Source: Pseudomonadota bacterium | GTDB lineage: Bacteria > Desulfobacterota > Desulfobulbia > Desulfobulbales > SURF-16 | Assembly (NCBI GenBank): GCA_018816555.1 | Contig: JAHIVT010000020.1 | Coordinates: 1-44,266 of the forward strand | Direction of reading: 5' to 3' | DNA: 44,266 nt | Part shown: one piece after another, positions 35,604 to 43,859 of the stretch | How the letters are laid out: every line of letters starts with the position of its first letter | Numbering within the stretch: position 1 is the first letter of the stretch | Notes under the pieces: model-generated | The model's database searches: none | What the model saw: only the letters and a program-made list of their open reading frames with translations | Told to the model about the DNA's origin: nothing | Program-made: the position numbers and the translations under genes

Positions 35604-37139
35604 ATGAAAATAGAAACAGCATATCATAACTGGCAGCAATTTCTGGCCGGCAATCCCATCATTTCTCCGGAAGTCATTGCCGGCGAGTTAAGCAGCAGCT
35701 TCATGAATCAGCTGAAGGCCGATGAAAAGCCCGATTTCCGCGCCATTGACCTGCTTTGCGGCATGGCCCTTTTTGAAGAAAACTTCCAAGTACGTAAAGC
35801 GGCGGTTGCCGCCCTCTATAAAAATATTGTTGAGCAGCTCTGTGATGACTTTACCACCAGAGGCGTCGAACTCTGCAATCTGGTGCTGTTGCGAATGATC
35901 GGCTTCATCCGTCGGCAAAAGGAGGGAGAGAGTTTAAACCGCCTGCTGAACGAGCTGAACTATACGGACCAGGAACCACTTCTTGCCCGCTATGAAAAGA
36001 TCCATCATGACATTGCCTTAAGCCGGCCGCTCAAGGATAAGATCAGGAAAATCCTTATTCTTTCACGGGTTACTGTCGGAGCCGACGTGGCCATTACCTC
36101 AATCATGGTGCACCGGCTTGCCCACTCTTTTCCCAAGGCTGAAATTGTTGTTTATGGACCGGCCCATCTGCCGGAAATTTTTTACGGGTTGCCCCGGGTG
36201 CACTGGGCAAGATTCCATTACCAGCGGGATGGGGGCTTGATCGGCCGTCTGGCCAGCTATACCGCACTTTACCAGCAGTTGAAAATGGAATGGGAAGGCC
36301 TGCATGACGGCCAGACCCTTCTCTTTGACCCGGACAGCAGACTCAGTCAACTCGCCCTTCTTCCCCTGCTGGACGACAGGTATACCAGGCATTTCCCTTC
36401 GCGCACCGATCAACAGGACGACTCAAGCAGACTCAGTCAGCTGACCAACAGATGGTTGAACGAGGTGCTGGGCGAACAGATCAGCATCCTGCCGCAGATT
36501 TGCATCCGAGCGGCCCATGAGGACAGTATCAAGAGTTTTTTTGCCCAGTTCCCGCCAGGCTGCAAAAAAATTGTCATCAATCTCGGAGTCGGCAATGACC
36601 GCAGAAAACGACTGCCCGACCCTTTTGAGGAGAAACTGCTCACCGGACTTTTACAGGACGATAGCGCTCTGGTGGTTCTTGACAGCGGGTGTCACCCGGA
36701 GGAACGGGAGAGGGCACGGGCGCTCATGGAAATCATCCAGATGAAGACATATGAGGCTGTGGCTGTTTCGGAGAAAAATCTGGCAGCCAGACAGATCCCT
36801 TTCCAGCATGGGCTGATTTGCATCCAGGGTGGCATCGGCATGCTTTCGGCCCTTATCGATCAGGCGGATGTTTTTTTCGGTTACGATTCCTGCTGTCAGC
36901 ATCTGGCCACGGCCAGAGGAACGCGGTCGGTCATCTGTTTCGCCGGGGCTCCGAATGACCGTTTTTTCGACAGATGGCGGCCCCTGGACAAATCCGGTTC
37001 AACCACGACCATCCGCATCAAGGACAGCAGCCATCTTACTGATACCAACCTGACAGAACTGGCTGAAAAATTCTGCAGGTTGATCCTGGCAGAGGAAAAA
37101 CATGATAAAACAAATGGCAAACAAGACAAAACAAGGTAA
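35604..37139 (+). CDS. Glycosyltransferase family 9-like protein with an N-terminal helical extension
   Basis: The 511-residue protein has about 145 mostly helical residues, then a Rossmann-like part starting RKILILSRVTVGADVAITS, the DPDSRLSQLALLPLLDD stretch and the C-terminal nucleotide-sugar site GYDSCCQHLATARGTRSV with a following FAGAPNDRFFDRWRPL. That pattern resembles ADP-heptose:LPS heptosyltransferases (GT9), which are usually near 350 residues. The next gene makes heptose-1,7-bisphosphate, so a role in LPS inner core or a glycan using heptose is likely, but the donor is not proven. The ATG follows ggga. It begins a plus-strand series ending at rlmB. The extension has no motif I recognise. 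Confidence 0.75.
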   Translation: MKIETAYHNWQQFLAGNPIISPEVIAGELSSSFMNQLKADEKPDFRAIDLLCGMALFEENFQVRKAAVAALYKNIVEQLCDDFTTRGVELCNLVLLRMIGFIRRQKEGESLNRLLNELNYTDQEPLLARYEKIHHDIALSRPLKDKIRKILILSRVTVGADVAITSIMVHRLAHSFPKAEIVVYGPAHLPEIFYGLPRVHWARFHYQRDGGLIGRLASYTALYQQLKMEWEGLHDGQTLLFDPDSRLSQLALLPLLDDRYTRHFPSRTDQQDDSSRLSQLTNRWLNEVLGEQISILPQICIRAAHEDSIKSFFAQFPPGCKKIVINLGVGNDRRKRLPDPFEEKLLTGLLQDDSALVVLDSGCHPEERERARALMEIIQMKTYEAVAVSEKNLAARQIPFQHGLICIQGGIGMLSALIDQADVFFGYDSCCQHLATARGTRSVICFAGAPNDRFFDRWRPLDKSGSTTTIRIKDSSHLTDTNLTELAEKFCRLILAEEKHDKTNGKQDKTR

Positions 37140-37186
37140 AAACCTTGCATTGATATATTCCGCCAAAAAAGCAACAGGAGCAAGAT

Positions 37187-38173
37187 GTGCTAGAAAACAT
37201 AAATTGGCTGCACCTGCAACAGGCCATTGAAAAATTCCCTTCAGCCAATGTGCTGGTCATCGGCGATATCATTGTTGATCATTTCATCTGGGGAAGTGTT
37301 TCCCGCATCTCCCCCGAGGCGCCGGTACCCGTCGTCAATGTGACCGATGAGAGTCTTCTGCTCGGCGGTTCGGCCAACGTGCTGCACAACCTGTACGATC
37401 TCGGTGCCAGGGCCACCCTGTGCGGGGTAATCGGCGATGACCTGATGGGCCAACATCTGTTGGAACTTCTGCAGCAGATGAATTCACCCACCGCAGGCGT
37501 CATCAAGACCCATGACCGGCCCACCACCAAGAAAACCAGAATAGTGGCCCAGAGCCAGCAGGTCGTCCGTTTTGACCGGGAAAAAACAGGGCCTCTGCCC
37601 GGTGAAACTCTGGATGCCATGTGCTCGTTTATCGAAGCAAATATCACCACCTTTGACGCAGTCGTTATTTCCGACTACTGCAAAGGGGTGATCTGTCCAC
37701 AGCTGATGGACCATCTGCGCCGCCTGGTAAGCCTCCACCATGTACCGATGATCGTAGACCCGAAACCGATACACACCGACCTCTTTCACGGGGCGACCAT
37801 CATCACCCCCAACCATCACGAGGCCGAAAAGATGTCCGGCGTGACCATCGTTGATGACGAATCTCTTTACCAGGCGGCCACTGCCCTGCTGCAAAAACTC
37901 GACAGTACGGCAGTTCTCATTACCCGGGGCGAGGCGGGCATGGCGCTGCTGGAAAAAGAAAAACAGATTTTCACTATTCCAACGGTGGCCAAAGAGATTT
38001 ATGATGTTACCGGTGCGGGTGATACGGTGATTGCAAGTCTTGCCCTTGGCCTTGCCAGCGGCCTCAGCTTTGCCGAGGCGGCGACCCTGGCCAATTTTGC
38101 CGCAGGAATAGTTGTCGCCAAGATCGGTACGGCAACGGCATCAGCCAAAGAACTTATGGAGCTTATTTCATGA
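37187..38173 (+). CDS. rfaE1: D-glycero-beta-D-manno-heptose-7-phosphate kinase
   Basis: This PfkB-family kinase phosphorylates heptose-7-phosphate at C1 on the way to ADP-heptose for LPS inner core. The 328-residue protein has VLVIGDIIVDHFIWGSVSRI, the sugar-binding GGSANV loop (about 65-70), ISDYCKGVI and the catalytic DVTGAGDT motif with Asp279 as base. E. coli HldE is a fusion of kinase and adenylyltransferase of about 477 residues; only the kinase half is here, so a separate nucleotidyltransferase must lie elsewhere. The start is GTG 37187 after caggagcaag. It is 47 bp after the GT9-like gene and overlaps yicC by 4 bp (ATGA), so they are translationally coupled. Confidence 0.93.
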   Translation: MLENINWLHLQQAIEKFPSANVLVIGDIIVDHFIWGSVSRISPEAPVPVVNVTDESLLLGGSANVLHNLYDLGARATLCGVIGDDLMGQHLLELLQQMNSPTAGVIKTHDRPTTKKTRIVAQSQQVVRFDREKTGPLPGETLDAMCSFIEANITTFDAVVISDYCKGVICPQLMDHLRRLVSLHHVPMIVDPKPIHTDLFHGATIITPNHHEAEKMSGVTIVDDESLYQAATALLQKLDSTAVLITRGEAGMALLEKEKQIFTIPTVAKEIYDVTGAGDTVIASLALGLASGLSFAEAATLANFAAGIVVAKIGTATASAKELMELIS

Positions 38174-39057
38174 AATTTCCGATAAGCATGACGGCCTTCG
38201 GACGGGGAGAACACCTCTCTGAAAACATCGGCTGGACGGTGGAGATCAAATCAGTTAATCACCGGTTTTGCGATATCCGCATCAAAATACCCAGACAGTA
38301 CGCTGCCCTTGAAGAAAGAATAAAAAAAGAAATCACTCCTTTTTACAGCAGAGGCCATATTGAGGTGGTGGTTACGCCCGCCCCGAACCTGGTTGAGGCC
38401 AAAACCCTGGGCGTCAATCTTCCCCTTGCCCGTCAGTATGGCAACTGCCTGCTGGAGATCAAAAACTATCTGGATCTGCCCGCATCAGGCACGGAACTGA
38501 CCCTGGTGGCAAATTATCCCAATGTTATTTACGCCATGGATGAAAAGGAAGATCTGGAGGCCATCTGGGATGTCCTGAAACAAGCACTGCTGCAGGCCCT
38601 GGAGCTGACCCGGGATATGCGGGAGCGCGAGGGCCTGAGCCTGAAAACCGATCTTCTCACCCGGCTCGACTTTCTGGTAGCCACTAAAGAACAGATAAAA
38701 GAGAAGATACCGGAACTGACCGCGCAAAAACAGGTTTCCCTGCAGGAAAGGATAGCAAAGCTGACCAAAGACATCGACATTGACCCAAGCCGCATTGTCC
38801 AGGAAATTGCCATTATTGCCGACAAAGCCGATGTGACCGAAGAGCTGGTGCGCTTGACCAGCCACATCGATCAGTTCCGCCATTTTCTTGAACAGCAGGA
38901 ACCGGTGGGACGGCGCCTTGATTTTCTTCTGCAGGAACTCTTACGGGAGATCAACACCATGGCGTCAAAAATTTCAGATGCCGGCATTGCTCATCAGGCC
39001 GTTGAACTGAAAAACGAACTGGAAAAAATGCGCGAACAGGTGCAGAATCTTGAATAG
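38170..39057 (+). CDS. yicC: YicC-family protein (stress-linked endoribonuclease family)
   Basis: The 295-residue protein shows the family ends: N-terminal SMTAFGRGE and KSVNHRFCDIRIKIPRQ, and C-terminal GRRLDFLLQELLREINTMAS with KISDAGI and an ending VELKNELEKMREQVQNLE. YicC is described as an endoribonuclease affecting small RNA decay in E. coli. The ATG at 38170 overlaps the kinase stop by 4 bp. It stands upstream of the RemA-like gene and gmk, an arrangement found in many bacteria outside the enterics. Length is normal and no key segment is missing. Confidence 0.93.
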   Translation: MKFPISMTAFGRGEHLSENIGWTVEIKSVNHRFCDIRIKIPRQYAALEERIKKEITPFYSRGHIEVVVTPAPNLVEAKTLGVNLPLARQYGNCLLEIKNYLDLPASGTELTLVANYPNVIYAMDEKEDLEAIWDVLKQALLQALELTRDMREREGLSLKTDLLTRLDFLVATKEQIKEKIPELTAQKQVSLQERIAKLTKDIDIDPSRIVQEIAIIADKADVTEELVRLTSHIDQFRHFLEQQEPVGRRLDFLLQELLREINTMASKISDAGIAHQAVELKNELEKMREQVQNLE

Positions 39058-39075
39058 ACCAAAAAGGTTACAACC

Positions 39076-39357
39076 ATGGACCAGAGAATGATCAATGTGG
39101 GGTTTGGCAACTCAGTGGTGGCCAGCCGTATCCTCGCCGTTGTGAAGCCAAAATCTTCCCCGATAAAAAAACTCAAAGAGGAAGCCAAGGAGCAGAAAAA
39201 GCTCATTGACGTTACCGAGGGGCGGAAAACCCGCTCCATCATCATCCTGGACAGTAACCATGTCATACTCTCCGCTGTCCAACCGGAAACCATTACCCAG
39301 CGCTTCACCCCTGCCACCCAGCAGGATCCATCCTCACTGACGGAGGATGCCCTGTGA
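39076..39357 (+). CDS. RemA/DUF370-family protein
   Basis: The 93-residue protein has [20 protein letters not shown] near the start and a central [20 protein letters not shown] segment, the core of the RemA/DUF370 family. In Bacillus subtilis RemA is a DNA-binding activator of matrix genes; here no matrix genes are linked, so the role is unproven. It has a 20-residue polar tail. The start follows aaaagg. It lies 18 bp after yicC and overlaps gmk by 4 bp, as in a tight operon. The yicC-remA-gmk order is common in Gram-positives and also in Desulfobacterota. Confidence 0.9.
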   Translation: MDQRMINVGFGNSVVASRILAVVKPKSSPIKKLKEEAKEQKKLIDVTEGRKTRSIIILDSNHVILSAVQPETITQRFTPATQQDPSSLTEDAL

Positions 39358-39962
39358 GAGGGAATCTCATCATCATTTCCGCCCCGTCCGGGACCGGGAA
39401 AACCACCATCCTCAAAAGGCTTTTTGCGGAAGTAAAAGGGGTGACGTTTTCCGTTTCCCATACCACCAGAAGTCCTCGCACAGGCGAAAAGGATGGGGTT
39501 GATTACTATTTTGTCGATCAGCATACCTTCAAAAAGATGCGGGCCGGTAATGAATTTCTCGAATGGGCCGAGGTACACGGCAACTTTTACGGAACCAGCA
39601 GAAAAGAGGTGGACCGGCATCTCATCCAGGGACTTGATGTCTTCCTGGATATAGATGTCCAGGGCGCCAGGCAGGTCAGGAAGGCGACCGGAGGCGAATG
39701 TTTCTCCATCTTTATTGTCCCGCCGTCATGGGAAGAGCAGGAACGGCGGTTGACCGGGCGGGGAACCGATTCCCCTGAAACCATCCGGCTCCGCCTGCAG
39801 AATGCCAGAAAGGAAATGCAGGATGCCGGGCTCTACGATTTTCTGATCGTCAATGACACCGTGGAACAGGCAGTTGACACCTTGCGGGCCATCATCATTG
39901 CCCAGCGCAGCCGCACCAGGCGCGATGCGGACGGACTACCCCTTATCCTCCCCCAACAATGA
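39354..39962 (+). CDS. gmk: Guanylate kinase
   Basis: It phosphorylates GMP to GDP with ATP. The 202-residue protein has the P-loop APSGTGKT (10-17), the GMP-binding [20 protein letters not shown] stretch, [12 protein letters not shown], the [10 protein letters not shown] segment and GRGTDS, all in expected order. The start is a GTG at 39354 that overlaps the RemA-like stop (gtga) by 4 bp; no other start gives the canonical N-terminus. Length is as usual. It is followed by rlmB after 94 bp. Confidence 0.95.
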   Translation: MRGNLIIISAPSGTGKTTILKRLFAEVKGVTFSVSHTTRSPRTGEKDGVDYYFVDQHTFKKMRAGNEFLEWAEVHGNFYGTSRKEVDRHLIQGLDVFLDIDVQGARQVRKATGGECFSIFIVPPSWEEQERRLTGRGTDSPETIRLRLQNARKEMQDAGLYDFLIVNDTVEQAVDTLRAIIIAQRSRTRRDADGLPLILPQQ

Positions 39963-40056
39963 TCAACCCCTTGTCAACACTTGCCCCGGCAACTGCACAC
40001 AAGCTGTTTTTTGCCGCATACCGCGGCTGCCCACTCACCTTTCACAGGTCGGTTTT

Positions 40057-40809
40057 ATGAACGATAACACACCGCTTAACGAAGACCAGCTTGTCTGGGG
40101 CATCCATCCTGTATTAGAGCTGCTTGCCGCCAGACCCCGCTCAATCCACGAAATCCTCATCGAGAAGGGCAAAACAAGCAGGAAACTGCAGGACATCATT
40201 GATCTGGCGAGAGAAGAGCAGGTAAAGGTAAAATTCACCCCCCAGTTCAGAATATCCGGCAGCAGACAGATGAACCACCAGGGAGTCATTGCCCGGATCA
40301 TGCCCTTTGAAACCATACAGGAAGAAGCCTTTCTGGCGCTGCTTGCCCAGAGCAAAACCCCTTTTGTGCTGGCCCTTGATTCCATCCAGGACCCCCACAA
40401 CCTGGGAGCCATTATCCGTTCCGCCTCTGCCGCAGGGGTAAGCGGGCTCATTGTGCCCAAGGACCGTTCAGCTCCCTTGAGCGGCACGGTGGCGAAAATA
40501 TCCGCCGGCGCCTTGGCGCACCTGCCCGTCTGCCAGAGCACCAACTTCGTCAGGATGCTGCAGAAATTAAAGGAACAGGGAATCTGGGTTTACGGCACCA
40601 TCAAGGAGGGCGGCGTTTCCATCTATCAGACGGATTTTTCCGGTCCGCTCTGCCTGGTGATCGGCGGCGAGGAAAAAGGCATCCGACCGCTGGTGCAGGA
40701 GCAGTGTGACTTCAAGGTGACGATCCCCATGCAGCGGGAAATTGATTCCTTAAACGCCTCGGTTGCAGCCGGCATCATCATGTTTGAAATCGTCAGACAA
40801 ATGGGCTAA
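40057..40809 (+). CDS. rlmB: 23S rRNA 2'-O-ribose methyltransferase, RlmB type (TrmH/SpoU family)
   Basis: The 250-residue enzyme methylates the ribose of a 23S rRNA guanosine (G2251 in E. coli numbering). It has an N-terminal substrate-binding part (WGIHPVLELLA, about 10-20) and a SpoU knot domain with motif 1 LDSIQDPHNLGAIIRSA, motif 2 LVIGGEEKGIRPLV and motif 3 IPMQREIDSLNASVAAGI. The frame is open back to 39853 inside gmk, but the ATG at 40057 gives the family N-terminus. The ribosome site is poor (caggtcggtttt). It ends the plus-strand operon; no clear terminator follows before the inverted repeat at 40919. Confidence 0.93.
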   Translation: MNDNTPLNEDQLVWGIHPVLELLAARPRSIHEILIEKGKTSRKLQDIIDLAREEQVKVKFTPQFRISGSRQMNHQGVIARIMPFETIQEEAFLALLAQSKTPFVLALDSIQDPHNLGAIIRSASAAGVSGLIVPKDRSAPLSGTVAKISAGALAHLPVCQSTNFVRMLQKLKEQGIWVYGTIKEGGVSIYQTDFSGPLCLVIGGEEKGIRPLVQEQCDFKVTIPMQREIDSLNASVAAGIIMFEIVRQMG

Positions 40810-40918
40810 TGAACATACTCAGGAATTTATACAGTGCTCAGGTTTACCTTGCTACTGAAATGGCCTAAAAAACGTTGCTGTGATAGAATCAGCTGGCTAA
40901 AATAGTCTTTTGGGAAGA

Positions 40919-41069
40919 CAAAAGTTTGATAAACTCGTAAAAAGACTTTTTTTACCACGGAGCACACAGAGATCACAGAGAAATATTTTTTTTATTACAG
41001 CTAGTTAGCTCTGTGGGCTTTGTGCTCTCTGTGGTAAATTTTCAGATGTTACGAGTCCGTCAAAGTTTG
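40919..41069. repeat. 151-bp MITE-like imperfect inverted repeat
   Basis: The 375 bp between rlmB and aguA hold no gene. The outer arms CAAAAGTTTGATAAACTCGT (40919-40938) and ACGAGTCCGTCAAAGTTTG (41051-41069) are imperfect reverse complements. Inside them, TTTACCACGGAGCACACAGA (from 40951) pairs imperfectly with a CTCTCTGTGGTAAA end (to 41038). The whole could fold on itself as a long hairpin. The ACCACGGAGCACACAGAG type of sequence is a dispersed repeat I know from deltaproteobacterial and related genomes; no transposase is present. Confidence 0.65.
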
Positions 41070-41184
41070 GCAGAGCAGATTTTCAGGTCTTCCTGAAGAA
41101 GTGACTTCGTACTACCATCTACTTATTACCACACCTCATCCTCTGCATTGGTATAACACCAGCATCGCACAAAGGAGTGGACCC

Positions 41185-42213
41185 ATGATGCAAAGACGCC
41201 TGCCCGCCGAATGGGAACCGCAGGATGCGGTGCTGCTCGGCTGGCCCCACGGTGGAACCGACTGGGTTGATATGCTCGATCTGGTGTTGCCGGTATTTAT
41301 CCGCATCGCGGTGGAAATCAGCCGCTTTGAGATGGTGATCATCCCATCGCCAGACCCTGATTCGGTTCGTTCACAACTGGCGGAGGCCGGTGCCCGTATG
41401 GACCGGGTGCGCGTCCATGCCTTATCGACCAACGACACCTGGGCCCGCGATTTCGGACCCATTACGGTCTATCAGAACGGCGCACCTCTTCTGCTCGATT
41501 ACGGCTTTAACGGCTGGGGGTTGAAGTTCCGCGCCTGCGATGACAATCAGATCACCGCCCGGCTGCAGGCGGCTGGCGCATTCGGCGGCTGCCTTCGCGA
41601 GGTGCCGGGCCTGGTACTGGAGGGAGGAAGTCTGGAGAGCGACGGCGCAGGCACACTGCTTACCACCAACACCTGCCTGCTGGAGGCCAACCGCAATCCG
41701 CACCTCGATCGCACAGGACTGGAACAACGGCTGAGGCAGCAACTCGGTGCGGACCGTGTGCTCTGGCTTGAGCACGGCTATCTGGCCGGCGATGATACCG
41801 ACAGCCATATCGACACCCTCGCCCGACTGGCGCCTGACGACCGCATTATCTACCAGTCCTGCGATGATCCGTTGGATGAGCATTACACGGAACTGACAGC
41901 ATTGGCGGAAGAACTCGCTACCCTGCGTACCAGTGAAGGACAACCTTTTGAGCTGTTGCCGCTTCCCTGGCCGGAGGCTTGTTACGCCGACGATGGTCAT
42001 CGGCTGCCGGCAACCTATGCCAATTTCCTTATCCTCAACGGTGCCGTTCTGGTGCCGGTTTACAACAGTCCCCGGGACGAATTGGCCCTGGCGGTTATCA
42101 GCCGCGCTTTTTCTGACCGTGAAATCATCGCTATCCCCTGTCGTCCGCTGATTGAGCAGCACGGCTCATTGCACTGCGTGACCATGCAGATACCTCAAGG
42201 AGTACTGGAATGA
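41185..42213 (+). CDS. aguA: Agmatine deiminase
   Basis: It hydrolyses agmatine to N-carbamoylputrescine and ammonia. The 342-residue protein starts MMQRRLPAEWEPQDAVLLGW, matching the family start. It has the NDTWARDFGPI segment, the VLEGGSLESDG motif, the DTDSHIDTLARL histidine motif and Cys331 (SLHCVTMQIPQG), the nucleophile that forms the amidino-thiolate intermediate. The frame is open to 41101, but the ATG at 41185 has AAAGGAG upstream. It overlaps the next gene by 4 bp (ATGA), so the two-step pathway is translationally coupled. The two genes look GC-richer than their neighbours and are bounded by the MITE-like repeat and a toxin-antitoxin pair. Confidence 0.93.
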   Translation: MMQRRLPAEWEPQDAVLLGWPHGGTDWVDMLDLVLPVFIRIAVEISRFEMVIIPSPDPDSVRSQLAEAGARMDRVRVHALSTNDTWARDFGPITVYQNGAPLLLDYGFNGWGLKFRACDDNQITARLQAAGAFGGCLREVPGLVLEGGSLESDGAGTLLTTNTCLLEANRNPHLDRTGLEQRLRQQLGADRVLWLEHGYLAGDDTDSHIDTLARLAPDDRIIYQSCDDPLDEHYTELTALAEELATLRTSEGQPFELLPLPWPEACYADDGHRLPATYANFLILNGAVLVPVYNSPRDELALAVISRAFSDREIIAIPCRPLIEQHGSLHCVTMQIPQGVLE

Positions 42214-43091
42214 AGGAACTTATCGTTGGTCTGGTGCAGCATGCCGTCGCCGATACCCGCGAACTGACCATTGCCCGCAGCGTTGCCGGCATCCGTGACG
42301 CCGCCGCCCGGGGCGCGAAGCTGGTGGTGCTGCAGGAACTGCACTGCGGCTCCTATTTCTGCCAGACTGAGGACGCCGGCGTGTTCGATCAGGCGGAACC
42401 GATACCCGGTCCCGGCACTGCTGTTTTTGCCGCCCTGGCGAAGGAGCTTGGAATCGTGCTGGTGACATCCCTGTTCGAGCGGCGAGCCGCTGGCCTCTAC
42501 CACAACACCGCGGTGGTACTGGAAGCGGATGGCAGCATCGCCGGCATCTATCGCAAGATGCACATTCCCGACGACCCAGGGTACTACGAGAAGTTCTACT
42601 TCACCCCCGGCGATCTCGGATTCAATCCCATCGACACCAGTGTCGGCCGACTGGGAGTAATGGTTTGCTGGGATCAGTGGTATCCGGAAGGGGCGAGGCT
42701 GATGGCGCTGGCCGGGGCGGAACTGCTGATTTATCCCACCGCCATCGGCTGGGATCCGCAGGATCCGCCGGAAGAGATGCAGCGCCAGCGCGACGCCTGG
42801 ATCACGGTCCAGCGAGGCCACGCCGTGGCCAACGGCCTGCCGTTGGTGGCAGTCAACCGGGTCGGTGACGAAGCAGCCCCTGATGGTGCCGGCGAACAGC
42901 GTTTCTGGGGCAGCAGCTTCGTTGCAGGCCCGCAGGGCGAGCTCCTTGCACAGGCCGACACTGATCAGGAACAGACGCTAGTGGTCACCATCGACTGCGA
43001 CCGTAGCGAACAGGTGCGGCGCATCTGGCCGTTCTTGCGTGACCGCCGTATCGACGCCTACGCCGACCTTTTGAAACGCTATCGGGATTGA
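42210..43091 (+). CDS. aguB: N-carbamoylputrescine amidase
   Basis: It cuts N-carbamoylputrescine to putrescine, carbon dioxide and ammonia. The 293-residue nitrilase-superfamily protein has the catalytic triad Glu43 (LQELHCGSYF), Lys116 (YRKMHIPDDPGYYEKFYF) and Cys153 (VCWDQWYPEGAR), with the YYEKFYFTPGD run characteristic of AguB. Its start lies inside the last codons of aguA. Together they give a complete agmatine-to-putrescine route; the arginine decarboxylase that makes agmatine is not in the window. Codon choice is rich in GC-ending codons, as in aguA. It is followed by 163 bp with a short inverted repeat before the toxin gene end. Confidence 0.94.
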   Translation: MKELIVGLVQHAVADTRELTIARSVAGIRDAAARGAKLVVLQELHCGSYFCQTEDAGVFDQAEPIPGPGTAVFAALAKELGIVLVTSLFERRAAGLYHNTAVVLEADGSIAGIYRKMHIPDDPGYYEKFYFTPGDLGFNPIDTSVGRLGVMVCWDQWYPEGARLMALAGAELLIYPTAIGWDPQDPPEEMQRQRDAWITVQRGHAVANGLPLVAVNRVGDEAAPDGAGEQRFWGSSFVAGPQGELLAQADTDQEQTLVVTIDCDRSEQVRRIWPFLRDRRIDAYADLLKRYRD

Positions 43092-43178
43092 CACTTTATA
43101 AGAAGCCACTCAGGAGTGAGGCTGTACGAGCAGCGGACACTCAGGATAACATCTAAAATTTTGTTATTCGGTTCCATG

Positions 43179-43195
43179 CCAATGGTTGCCATTGG
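43179..43195. repeat. Short perfect inverted repeat CCAATGG-TTG-CCATTGG
   Basis: A 7-bp stem with a 3-nt loop lies in the 163 bp between convergent aguB and the toxin gene. It has no adjacent T run and its role is not clear. Confidence 0.4.
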
Positions 43196-43254
43196 ATCTT
43201 TCGAGTTGAATTCCGGTCGAGATATGGAATTATCGTGAAGTTCCCGGCCATCTT

Positions 43255-43584
43255 CTATAGCACCCCCAGCAACCTGCGCTGGAGGAGCGTTTGCATATCA
43301 CGGCGACCATCAGCAATGAGATAGACATAGACATTTGCTTTGACAATCCGATAGATGATGCGATAAGGCTTAAAGAAAATTTCCCGATAATCACGAATTC
43401 CCAAAGCCATCAGTTCTTTCGGGTACACTCCCCGCTCCGGCAATTCGCTCAAGCTGACAAATTTTTTCTCGATCTCATCAAGCACATACTCCGCACTGTT
43501 TGCCGAGTCGTGTTCTGAAATGTATGTGTAGATGTCTTTGAGGTCAGCGGCGGCGTCTTCAGTGAGCAGAACCGTGAAAATCAC
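43255..43584 (-). CDS. RelE/ParE-family toxin
   Basis: The 109-residue protein begins MIFTVLLTEDAAADLKDIYT, with a helical hairpin (about 10-50), then IRDYREIFFKPYRIIYRIVK and a VYVYLIADGRRDMQTLLQRR end. This is the ParE/RelE fold (plasmid stabilisation family). RelE-type members cut mRNA on the ribosome and ParE-type members poison gyrase; the sequence does not decide, though the late RRDMQTLLQRR is common in ParE-like chromosomal pairs. The start is GTG 43584, whose G is shared with the antitoxin stop (TAGTG), typical of type II toxin-antitoxin pairs. It is intact and in length normal. Confidence 0.9.
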   Translation of the reverse strand: MIFTVLLTEDAAADLKDIYTYISEHDSANSAEYVLDEIEKKFVSLSELPERGVYPKELMALGIRDYREIFFKPYRIIYRIVKANVYVYLIADGRRDMQTLLQRRLLGVL

Positions 43585-43859
43585 TAGATCGGTTCCTTTT
43601 TTCTGCGGAGACGGTTTATTGCTTCAGTTGCGGAAACTACTTTGCCTTCTTCAATCTGACGACTCCCAAGGGCAAGAATTTTAAGCAAAGCCATGGTTTC
43701 CTGGGTTTCCTCGTAACTCTTGATACCCTGGATGACGACTTTAGCTTCTCCGTTTTGGGTAATGATAAGCGGATCACCTTTTTCTTCAAAATTTCGTATG
43801 ATCTCGGCAGCATGGGCCTTTAAGTAGCTGATTGGCTTAATTTGGTCAGATAATCTCAT
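43584..43859 (-). CDS. Phd/YefM-family antitoxin
   Basis: The 91-residue protein begins MRLSDQIKPISYLKAHAAEI, with IIRNFEEKGDPLIITQNGEA and KVVIQGIKSYEE, the DNA-binding N-terminal half of Phd/YefM antitoxins. Its C-terminal part (about 55-91) should wrap the toxin. The ATG at 43859 has a strong GGAGG site. It is upstream of the toxin and overlaps it by one base. Such antitoxins repress their own promoter; a loose dyad GACTA-N15-TAGTC (43886-43910) lies 27 bp upstream and might be the operator, a low-confidence guess. Confidence 0.92.
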   Translation of the reverse strand: MRLSDQIKPISYLKAHAAEIIRNFEEKGDPLIITQNGEAKVVIQGIKSYEETQETMALLKILALGSRQIEEGKVVSATEAINRLRRKKEPI

